Shown piece after piece: positions 34,452 to 42,046 of a DNA stretch of 64,000 nucleotides. The DNA is from Stappia albiluteola (GTDB lineage: Bacteria; Pseudomonadota; Alphaproteobacteria; Rhizobiales; Stappiaceae), in assembly GCF_014050225.1 (NCBI RefSeq), contig NZ_JACFXV010000053.1:1-64000 (forward strand). Reading direction: 5' to 3'. The notes under the pieces were generated by a model. The model was not told the origin of the DNA. It worked only from the letters and a program-made list of their open reading frames with translations, and made no database searches. The position numbers and the translations under genes were made by a program. How positions within the stretch are numbered: position 1 is the first letter of the stretch; each line of letters begins with the position of its first letter.

Positions 34452-36296
34452 TCATTCGGCGGCCGCCGCATAGCGATGGGGAGCGGCCGCGATCATATCC
34501 GTCACCTGCTTTTTGAGATCCGCGCGCTGCTGCGACCCTTCTGCGGCGTAGTTGAGGTTCTTGAAGGTCCCGGTGAGCCTGGTGAAAAAATCGCGGGCCT
34601 CGGCCTTTTCCTTGAAGTCGAAGTCCCGCTTGGCAACACTCGTCACGAGATCGAAAGTTTCCCGCTGCCGCGCCAATGGCGCGGAGATATCGACATCGTC
34701 AAAAGCATCCTGCTGCAGGTAAACCATATCCAGGAACAGCGCCTTCTGCTGGGTGACAAAATCGTCCGTCGAGATGCCTTCCTCGCCGGTCACCTGCATC
34801 ATTCTAGATATCTCGTCGCCCCGGCGCAGGAGTTCCACCATTTCCTCGACGCGGCCAACCCATTCGCCATCGATGTTCTGCTTGTACCAGTCGGACAGCT
34901 GCGGGTGGTAGCGCGACCATGACAACAGCGGATCGACCGCGGGATAGAAGCGCTTGTAGGCGCGCTCATAAGACAGGCCGAGAAACGTCTTCACGGTGGC
35001 AAGGGTCGCCTGTGTGACCGGCTCCTCGAAGTTGCCGCCCGCCGGCGAGACAGTGCCGATCATGGTCAGCGAACCGAGCGATCCGTCGCCGATGCGGAAG
35101 ACCCCGGCGCGTTCGTAGATGCCTTTGATCGCAGAATCGAGATAGGCGGGAAACGCCTCCTCGCCCGGAATTTCCTCCAGCCTGCCGGAGGTTTCGCGCA
35201 TCGCCTGCGCCCAGCGCGAGGTGGAATCGGCGATCAAGAGCACGTCGTAGCCCATCTGCCGGTAATATTCGCCAAGTGTGATGCCGGTATAGATCGAGGC
35301 CTCGCGGGCGGCGACCGGCATGGACGAGGTGTTGCAGATGATGACCGTGCGGTCCATCAGCGTGCCATCGCCGGAGGGATCCGGCTGGCTCGGGAACTCC
35401 GTAATCGTCTCGACGACCTCACCGGCACGCTCGCCACAGGCCACGACGATGACGATATCCACGGCGGAAAAGCGGGAGATCAGCGACTGCAGCACGGTCT
35501 TGCCGGCGCCGAATGGTCCCGGGATACAGCCCATTCCGCCGCGCGCGATCGGGAAGAAGGTATCGATCAACCGGATCGTCGTGATGAGAGGTTCGGACGG
35601 GTAGAGCCGCTCCGCCTCCCCGAGCGGAGACAAGGCCGAGGGAATGGGCTTCCTGACCGGCCAATGCTGTATCAAATTCAATTCCCTTTGCTGGCCTTTC
35701 CTGTCCGAAATCGTCGCAACCACGCTTTCGATGGTGAAGGTGCCTTCGCGAATGCGTTCCACCATCCATTCGCCCTGAAGGGTGAAAGGCACCATGATGC
35801 GGTGCTCGAAGCGCCCCTCCGGGACGGTGCCGAGAACCATCCCTGCCCGCACCGTATCGCCCGCCTTGACCTTCGGCGTGAAGGCCCATTTCCGGGTCCG
35901 GTCGAGCGGGTTGACCAGAACCCCGCGCGGCAGGAAGAAGCCGTATTGCGAGGCGATCTCGGCAAGCGGGTTCTGCAGCCCGTCGAAGACGCCGGAAAGC
36001 AGGCCCGGACCGAGGGCCGCCGACAGCATCTCGCCGGTCTGGATCACCCTGTCGCCGATCCGGACCCCGCTTGTGCTCTCGAAGACCTGGGCCTCGGCGA
36101 AATCACCGCGCACGCGCAGCACCTCCGCCTTGAGATATTCCCGCCGCTCTCCGCTCCGCTCCGGGCCATGGGGAATGATGAAGACCACTTCGTTCTTGAC
36201 GAGAGGTCGCGACCCGGTCGGGCGTATCGTCACGAGATCGTCCTGGACCGCGGAAATCTCGGCCGAAGGCTCCGGCAGGCTGGACTGGCTGGTCAT
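34452..36296 (-). CDS. V/A-type ATPase catalytic subunit A
   Basis: Catalytic subunit of the soluble V1 head, 614 residues. The P-loop is GPFGAGKTVLQ near residue 260. The catalytic glutamate region is CGERAGEV, and ADSTSRWAQAMRE precedes the sensor. The non-homologous insertion typical of V-type A chains is present. It is the last ATPase gene of the operon and overlaps the C-like gene by 4 nt. Confidence 0.95.
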   Translation of the reverse strand: MTSQSSLPEPSAEISAVQDDLVTIRPTGSRPLVKNEVVFIIPHGPERSGERREYLKAEVLRVRGDFAEAQVFESTSGVRIGDRVIQTGEMLSAALGPGLLSGVFDGLQNPLAEIASQYGFFLPRGVLVNPLDRTRKWAFTPKVKAGDTVRAGMVLGTVPEGRFEHRIMVPFTLQGEWMVERIREGTFTIESVVATISDRKGQQRELNLIQHWPVRKPIPSALSPLGEAERLYPSEPLITTIRLIDTFFPIARGGMGCIPGPFGAGKTVLQSLISRFSAVDIVIVVACGERAGEVVETITEFPSQPDPSGDGTLMDRTVIICNTSSMPVAAREASIYTGITLGEYYRQMGYDVLLIADSTSRWAQAMRETSGRLEEIPGEEAFPAYLDSAIKGIYERAGVFRIGDGSLGSLTMIGTVSPAGGNFEEPVTQATLATVKTFLGLSYERAYKRFYPAVDPLLSWSRYHPQLSDWYKQNIDGEWVGRVEEMVELLRRGDEISRMMQVTGEEGISTDDFVTQQKALFLDMVYLQQDAFDDVDISAPLARQRETFDLVTSVAKRDFDFKEKAEARDFFTRLTGTFKNLNYAAEGSQQRADLKKQVTDMIAAAPHRYAAAAE

Positions 36297-37027
36297 GGAT
36301 GGACCTCCTGCTGAAGGGCGCTTTCCGGATCTGGAACGACAGCGAAAGGCGGCGGCGCGCTTTTCAGGGCGTCGGCAAGCAGCGAGCGCAGACGTTCGGC
36401 TGCTTTGGCAGTGCCGTAGACGCTCCAGCGCTCGACGATTATCCAGCGCAGGACATAGGCGACCACCGCCGTGAAATCGAATTCATGCCCCGCCGAATGG
36501 CGCCCGATCTGGCGAAAGACGTCCGTCAGCACGAGCCGCTCGACGGCGACATGATCGCCGGCCTTCATCAGGCGGTCCGCCTCCGCGACCCAAGGCATGA
36601 TCTGCGACAGGCCAAAGCCCGGATCGCTCCAGTTATCCCGGATCGACCGGCACCAGCGGCCGAAACCCCAGGCGGAAATGTCGCCAGCCTCGCGCGCTCC
36701 TTCCCGACGGCGGCGCAGGGCTGCGATCAGGGTGCGTGTCTCCATGCGGGAGCGGACGAGATTCTGAATATCGGGATATAGATCGAGATCGCCGATCACG
36801 GAGCGGGCAAGCGCGATGACCTCGGCGTCGGTGTCGATTTTGGATACAGAAGACCAGGCGGTGATCGAGACGACGCGATCGAGCAGCCGGGCGTGCTCGC
36901 TTTCCAGCAACGTCAGCCGCTCATCCAACCGGTAGCGCGAAATGCCGGTTCCGTGCTCGCTGAAGAGCCGGCCGATATGCGGGAGGCTGGAGATCAGCGT
37001 GATATATTGAAGCCGGTCGCTCATCAC
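36293..37027 (-). CDS. Probable V-type ATPase stalk protein (C-like/DUF2764 position)
   Basis: A 244-residue helical protein found between subunits E and A. I do not recognise it with confidence. In chlamydial, spirochaete and Bacteroidetes operons an E-A intervening gene encodes a DUF2764-like protein that replaces subunit C, so this is the likely counterpart. Motifs include YITLISSLPHIGRLF at the start and AWGFGRWCRSIRDNW. It overlaps A by 4 nt and directly follows E, so expression is coupled. Confidence 0.6.
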   Translation of the reverse strand: MMSDRLQYITLISSLPHIGRLFSEHGTGISRYRLDERLTLLESEHARLLDRVVSITAWSSVSKIDTDAEVIALARSVIGDLDLYPDIQNLVRSRMETRTLIAALRRRREGAREAGDISAWGFGRWCRSIRDNWSDPGFGLSQIMPWVAEADRLMKAGDHVAVERLVLTDVFRQIGRHSAGHEFDFTAVVAYVLRWIIVERWSVYGTAKAAERLRSLLADALKSAPPPFAVVPDPESALQQEVHP

Positions 37028-37723
37028 CTAGCGCACCACTCCTTCCATCAGGGCGCGGAAGCGCGGTTGCAGATGCTGGGTCAGCAGCGCGGCTATCGCC
37101 TCCTCCGTGAGATCGATGGAGAGATCGCGGTCGACGAGCCTGACCTTGATGCCCTCGAAGCCCGGCGCGGAGGTGAAGGTCACGCCCTTGCGGAGCACGT
37201 CGGCGGCGACCGCCACCACAAAATGGGTCAGTGTGCCGGCCTTCGCAGCCTCCGGCGTCTTCTTCAGTTCATCGAAGGTGACGAGCCGCTCGGGAAGCAC
37301 GATTTCCATCGCATCCTTTGCGGTGATGCCGGAATCCTTCTTCGCCTTGGCAGCCATGGCGAGGATCAGGTTCTTCAGGAAGTCCTCGTCGACGAAGGCA
37401 TCGCCCAGGATCCGCCGGGTCTCGTCGCCGATACGGGTGCCAAGCTCGTTGCGAAGCCTCAGGACGAGATCTCGGGCGGCGATCTTCAGCGCGTCGTTGG
37501 CAGCAGCGGTTTCGGCGGCAGCATCGGCTTTCGCCTTGTCCAGGATCGCCCCCGCGCGCGCTTCCGCATCGGCGACTAGCTTGTCGGCCTTGGCCCTTGC
37601 GGCGGCAAGGATGCGATCCGCCTCGTCCTGTCCCGCCGAAATGCCTTCGCTCTTCAGGCGGTCGATCAGGGCCTGCACGCCGGCGCCGGCGGGCGAAGCG
37701 GTGGTCTCAGAAATCTTGGCCAT
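37028..37723 (-). CDS. V/A-type ATPase subunit E (peripheral stalk)
   Basis: A 231-residue protein. The N-terminal helix is long, Ala/Lys/Glu-rich and coiled-coil-like (DRILAAARAKADKLVADAEA), and the C-terminal globular part holds a TLTHFVVAVAADVL-like stretch. This layout is that of peripheral stalk subunit E. The stop is directly followed by the next start codon. The usual partner G/H is not seen as a separate gene. Confidence 0.85.
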   Translation of the reverse strand: MAKISETTASPAGAGVQALIDRLKSEGISAGQDEADRILAAARAKADKLVADAEARAGAILDKAKADAAAETAAANDALKIAARDLVLRLRNELGTRIGDETRRILGDAFVDEDFLKNLILAMAAKAKKDSGITAKDAMEIVLPERLVTFDELKKTPEAAKAGTLTHFVVAVAADVLRKGVTFTSAPGFEGIKVRLVDRDLSIDLTEEAIAALLTQHLQPRFRALMEGVVR

Positions 37724-37740
37724 CTTTCGCCTCCATCCGA

Positions 37741-38190
37741 TCAGGCCGGTATCGAACCGCTCAGCACCAGCGCGAAGACGAGCGCGAAGACCGCGAAGCC
37801 TTCAAGCACGGCGGCCGGCGCGAGCGAGATGCCGAAAATCTCGGGCTTTGCTTTCGAGGCATTGATGGCGGATGCGATTGCCTCGCCCTGGCGGATGCCG
37901 GCATAGAGCATGGCGACGCCCGCCAGCAGGCCAATGCCGAAGATGGCGCCCGCCGCCTCGGCCGTCATCTGGTCACGCTGCAGCGAGAACATGATGACAA
38001 TGCCGTAGATGACCTGCGAGGACGGCATCAGGGATACGCCGATGAAGCGGCCGTGGCCGCTTTCGGTGTCGAGCATGGCGCCGATCGCAGCACTCCCCCC
38101 GATCCCGCAACCGATGCAGCTGCCGATGGCACCTAGCGCGACAGGCGCATAGAGGCCAAGCCAGCCAAGGGCCATCACGAACTCATTCAT
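37741..38190 (-). CDS. V/A-type ATPase membrane ring subunit K, sodium-type
   Basis: A 149-residue duplicated proteolipid with four membrane helices. The ion-binding carboxylate is E130 in the fourth helix (AAVLEGFAVF). Matching the Na+ site of Enterococcus NtpK, S58-Q59 (MPSSQVIYG), Q101 (GIRQGEA) and E130 take the places of T64-Q65, Q110 and E139; the spacing Q101-E130 is the same as in NtpK. The first half has no carboxylate, as in NtpK. I chose ATG 38190; an in-frame extension to 38250 would overlap subunit I. Confidence 0.88.
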   Translation of the reverse strand: MNEFVMALGWLGLYAPVALGAIGSCIGCGIGGSAAIGAMLDTESGHGRFIGVSLMPSSQVIYGIVIMFSLQRDQMTAEAAGAIFGIGLLAGVAMLYAGIRQGEAIASAINASKAKPEIFGISLAPAAVLEGFAVFALVFALVLSGSIPA

Positions 38191-39983
38191 TGGCCTGTCT
38201 CCTGCTTCCTGAAGGGACGAAACGCCTTCCCCTCGTCCTTCAGACCCCAATTGAAAAACTCGATGACGTTGAGCCTGAGCCCGTGCACGACGCCGGCGAT
38301 GAGGCCGAGGCCGATATTGATGGCGTGGCCGATGACGAGCACCGCAAAGGCGATGAGCACGCCAATGCCGGGCGCGGCGTGGACGAGTTGTCCAGACAGC
38401 GTGTTGATCGTTTCCGCAAGCGAGGCGGCGGCAAGGCCCAGCGCGAAAAGCCGCATGTAGCTCAACACGTCGCTAAACATGTTGGTGAGACGGAATACGG
38501 AACCCAGACCGTCGAACACACGCAGGAACGCGGTCTTCGGCGAGGTGATCTCCCGGTCGCTGCCATAGACGCCGACCATGACGAGGCCTGCGCCCGCAAG
38601 CGCCAGCCCGCCGACCTGCAACGGGCGAATGTCCGCCCCGAGGAATGCCGTCAGGCCGCCCACCGCCACGAGGCACCAGCCTATCGGCTGCAATTGGCGG
38701 CTGCGGGTCTTCGCGTGGCGGCTGCTCATCAGGTTGGCCAGCACGACGTGCACGACGCCGATGGTCAGCGTCAGCTTCATCATCGCCTGAACATTCTTCA
38801 GGTTCATGATCTTGAGATGGGCGAGCAGGCTTCCTTCCGGCGGCGTCAGCCCGAAATAGCTTCCCGTCAGCACACCGAAGAGGGCGGTGGATGCCATCAG
38901 CCAGTAGCCCATGACCAGCATGCGGCGGCCGTTCTCGCTCGTTTCGAACCGCTTGCGGAAGACGTAGAGTAGACCAAGGAGCAGCAGGCCGTAGCCGACA
39001 TCCGTCATGATCATGCCGAAGAAGAGAATGAAGGACACGTAGACGATCGACGACGGATCCCAGTCGCGATAGGACGGCGTCTGATAGAACTCGACGAGCA
39101 GTTCTCCGCCGGCAAGCTCCGGTCGGTTGGCGAGAAGCGTCGGAACGTCGTCGCCTCTGTCCGCATCTTCAACGATGACAGCGGTACCGAACACTTCCGC
39201 AAGCTGCCCGACCTCGGGAACGCGTTCCGCCGCGAGCCACCCCTGCATGGCAAAGACGCGCTCGTGATCGGCCGTCTCAAGGGCCGCACGGCGACGTGCC
39301 GACCGGTCCTGCGCCTCGGCCAGATGTGCGGCCATCAAAACGCGCCACTTGGTGAGCGCCCGACGTTCCGCCCAAAGGTCCTCAAGCAGCACCTCGATCG
39401 CCTCAAGCTGGCGCTCGAGCTCGGACAGCGAATGTTCGCCGACATGGACGCGCGGTACCGGCATGGCGTCCACCGGCGGCTCTTGCGGCGAAAGCAGAAC
39501 GACATACGCAGAGCGGCGGTCACTATGGACGATCTCCAGCACCTTGCCCGCGGGATCGATCGCCGAAAACCTGTTATGCGGCACCACATAGAACCAGAGC
39601 CGATAACCGCCGACTTCCTCAAGGCCGGCAAAGGAAAACTCGCCCCAGGGCCGTACATCCTTGATGCGCTTCAAAAGGGCGGCGCGCCGGTCCTCCGCGT
39701 CGAGCAGCGCCTGACGGTTGGCAATGGCGGCGGCCGTCACCTCATCGACATCAAAGCCTTCCTTGTCGGTGACGGCCCGGCGCGGCGCCGGACAATCAAT
39801 CAGCCAGCGAAGCGCGTTGACCGCATCCCGCCCGGTACCGCTCGGCACCGCTTCCAGTTCCTTCTGTGCCGGGCGCAGCGGGATCAGGTGCATGGCGCCA
39901 AAAGCCTGCACGGCTTCCAGCACACGCTCCTTGTCGGCCAGGACGCCGACGATGCTGACCTTCTTCAGCGGCACGATTGTCAT
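38187..39983 (-). CDS. V/A-type ATPase subunit I (membrane stator)
   Basis: A 598-residue stator that holds the ion half-channels. The N-terminal half (to about residue 310) is a soluble, partly coiled-coil stalk. The C-terminal half has seven or more helices, including MLVMGYWLMASTALFGVLTG and LRLNVIEFFNWGLKDEGKAF at the end. It overlaps K by 4 nt and D by 4 nt. Confidence 0.92.
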   Translation of the reverse strand: MTIVPLKKVSIVGVLADKERVLEAVQAFGAMHLIPLRPAQKELEAVPSGTGRDAVNALRWLIDCPAPRRAVTDKEGFDVDEVTAAAIANRQALLDAEDRRAALLKRIKDVRPWGEFSFAGLEEVGGYRLWFYVVPHNRFSAIDPAGKVLEIVHSDRRSAYVVLLSPQEPPVDAMPVPRVHVGEHSLSELERQLEAIEVLLEDLWAERRALTKWRVLMAAHLAEAQDRSARRRAALETADHERVFAMQGWLAAERVPEVGQLAEVFGTAVIVEDADRGDDVPTLLANRPELAGGELLVEFYQTPSYRDWDPSSIVYVSFILFFGMIMTDVGYGLLLLGLLYVFRKRFETSENGRRMLVMGYWLMASTALFGVLTGSYFGLTPPEGSLLAHLKIMNLKNVQAMMKLTLTIGVVHVVLANLMSSRHAKTRSRQLQPIGWCLVAVGGLTAFLGADIRPLQVGGLALAGAGLVMVGVYGSDREITSPKTAFLRVFDGLGSVFRLTNMFSDVLSYMRLFALGLAAASLAETINTLSGQLVHAAPGIGVLIAFAVLVIGHAINIGLGLIAGVVHGLRLNVIEFFNWGLKDEGKAFRPFRKQETGQ

Positions 39984-40603
39984 ATCTCGGCCACCCCGCC
40001 TTCGGCGGCACGGGCCGCGGTCTTGCGCTTGGCGATCTTGGCGCGGATCACCGCATCACGCTCGGCGTCCGCCAGCGCCATCTTCACCCTGCGGATCGTC
40101 TCCTGTGCCTGAGGGATCAGCACCTTCTCGAACAGATTCACTCGCCGCGAAATCACGATCTCGGCTTCGGCCAGCCGCTTGAGGCGCTCGCGCATGACGT
40201 CGAGCTCCAGGCTCTCGCGAATGAGATCGCGTAGCGCCTCCACCACCGGATCCACCCAATGGGGGCGCCCGAGCAGAGGATAAGGCTCGACTTCGACGTC
40301 CACCTTTCCAAGCTTCGGGAGAATGGTGCCCGACAGGTTCTGCTCGCCGACGTCCACCGCTTTCAGCGTCACCAGGCCGTCCAGCGGCACGAGGTCATTG
40401 GCCAGCATCGGAATGCGGTCGGCGATCTCATGAAACCGGTCGTGGAATTCCTTTTCCATGCGGGCCAGATCGGCCTTCGCCCTCGCCCGCTCCGCCATGA
40501 TCTGCAATCGCTTCAACTCAAGCGACGGCAGGAAGCGCCGGTATTCGGCGAGCTGGCGCGTCTCGCGCTGCAGGGTCGACTTGTTGAGGGCAGGCTTTGC
40601 CAT
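39980..40603 (-). CDS. V/A-type ATPase subunit D (central rotor)
   Basis: A 207-residue rotor shaft. The start MAKPALNKSTL and RFLPSLELKRLQIMAERAR form the first long helix, and LAEAEIVISRRVNLFEKVLI with VKMALADAERDAVIRAKI forms the second, as in NtpG/AtpD. ATG 40603 shares its A with the stop codon of B (TGATG). It overlaps I by 4 nt. No separate subunit F gene is present. Confidence 0.93.
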   Translation of the reverse strand: MAKPALNKSTLQRETRQLAEYRRFLPSLELKRLQIMAERARAKADLARMEKEFHDRFHEIADRIPMLANDLVPLDGLVTLKAVDVGEQNLSGTILPKLGKVDVEVEPYPLLGRPHWVDPVVEALRDLIRESLELDVMRERLKRLAEAEIVISRRVNLFEKVLIPQAQETIRRVKMALADAERDAVIRAKIAKRKTAARAAEGGVAEI

Positions 40604-41964
40604 CAGGCGGCCTCGTTCCTGGACGCGGCCGACGCCTCCGCCGGATAATATTTGTCGATCAGCGCCTGCTTCATCAAAAGCTGATCGGGACGGAAACATT
40701 CGCCGAGCGTCTTCCACGCGAGATCCAGCGCGGCTTCCAACGGCAACGAGACCTCGATACCCATGAAGCGCACGCGGAACAGTTCGCCGAATTTCAGAAG
40801 CTGGCGGTCGTAGTCGGACAGTTCGAAGGCCATCGCCTGTTTCTGCGCCGCATCGCGCGCGCCCGAGTAGAAGCGGATCATGGTGTTCATGATCTGACTG
40901 TGGTCCTCGCGCGTCACCTTGCCGATGACATGCTGCTTGAGGCGCGACAGCGAGCCGAACGGATCGAGCACGCCGCTGTGGAGGTAGAACTGTCCTTCGG
41001 TGATGTAACCCGTGTTGTCCGGCACCGGATGGGTGAGATCGTTGCCCGGCATGGTGGTCACCGACAGGATGGTGACGGAGCCAGACCCCTTGAAATCGCA
41101 AGCCTTTTCATAGCGCCTGGCGAGCTGGGAATAGAGATCGCCGGGATAGCCGCGATTGGCCGGCACCCGCTCCATGGCGATCGAGACTTCCTTCAGCGCA
41201 TCGGCGAAGGCGGTCATGTCGGTCAGGAGCACGAGGACGCGCTTGCCCTCCTCCACCGCGAATTTCTCGGCAACCGCCAGCGCGAGATCGGGCGCAAGCA
41301 AACGCTCGACCACCGGATCCGAGGCCTGGTTGACGAACATCACCGTGCGCGGAAAGACGCCGGCATCCTCGAAACGCCGGCGGAAATAGGCGTAGTCGTC
41401 GAAGATGAGGCCAAGACCGGCGAAGACCACCACATCCGCATCCGCCTGAATGCCGATGCGTGCCAGGAACTGGTTGTAGGGCTCGCCGGATACGGAAAAG
41501 ATCGGGATCTTCTGGCTTTCGACGAGGCAGTTGAAGACGTCGATCATGGGCACGTCGGTGCGGATCATGCGCGAGGCGAGCACCCGTTTCATCGGATTGG
41601 CGGAAGGGCCGCCGATCGGGACTGTGGGATCGCTGGAGAGATCGGGGCCACGGTCTATCGGCTTGCCCGCACCATCAAAGACCCGGCCGAGAATATTCGC
41701 CGAATAGGTGACGCGCATCGGCTCGCCGAGGAAGCGCACCCGGGCATTGTTTGGCAGGCCCTTGGTGCCGGAATTCACCTGCAGGGAAATCAGGTCGCGG
41801 TCGATGTTGATGACCTGGGCGGCGGAATGAAAACCCTCGTCACTATCGACCAGCGCGAGATCGCCGAGGCAGGGACGGCTGTCATCGCCCCTGCTCTTCG
41901 CCGAGACCCTGATGCGGATGATATCACCGACGATGTCGAGAATGCGGGTATGCGAGACGAGCAT
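40603..41964 (-). CDS. V/A-type ATPase regulatory subunit B
   Basis: The non-catalytic head subunit, 453 residues. Where A has a P-loop, B has VSGEPYNQFLARI, as expected. Family motifs include DGAGKPIDRGPDL and RGYPGDLYSQLARRYE and GSVTILSVTTMPGNDLTHPV. It is the first gene of the V-ATPase operon; the DUF3141 gene upstream is 82 nt away and separated by a stem-loop. Confidence 0.94.
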   Translation of the reverse strand: MLVSHTRILDIVGDIIRIRVSAKSRGDDSRPCLGDLALVDSDEGFHSAAQVINIDRDLISLQVNSGTKGLPNNARVRFLGEPMRVTYSANILGRVFDGAGKPIDRGPDLSSDPTVPIGGPSANPMKRVLASRMIRTDVPMIDVFNCLVESQKIPIFSVSGEPYNQFLARIGIQADADVVVFAGLGLIFDDYAYFRRRFEDAGVFPRTVMFVNQASDPVVERLLAPDLALAVAEKFAVEEGKRVLVLLTDMTAFADALKEVSIAMERVPANRGYPGDLYSQLARRYEKACDFKGSGSVTILSVTTMPGNDLTHPVPDNTGYITEGQFYLHSGVLDPFGSLSRLKQHVIGKVTREDHSQIMNTMIRFYSGARDAAQKQAMAFELSDYDRQLLKFGELFRVRFMGIEVSLPLEAALDLAWKTLGECFRPDQLLMKQALIDKYYPAEASAASRNEAA

Positions 41965-42010
41965 CGATCACCCCCGAAATACGCCGGGCCGCCGCCCGAT
42001 AGAAAATGCC

Positions 42011-42031
42011 GGCGGGCCGCTGCAGCCCGCC
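42011..42031 (-). terminator. Stem-loop after the DUF3141 gene
   Basis: GGCGGGC (42011-42017) and GCCCGCC (42025-42031) form a 7-bp GC stem with a 7-nt loop. On the minus strand GGCATTTTCT follows, a short T-rich tail. It lies between the DUF3141 stop and the V-ATPase B start, so it may reduce read-through into the ATPase operon. Confidence 0.5.
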
Positions 42032-42046
42032 TTCTCCGCTTGCGTT

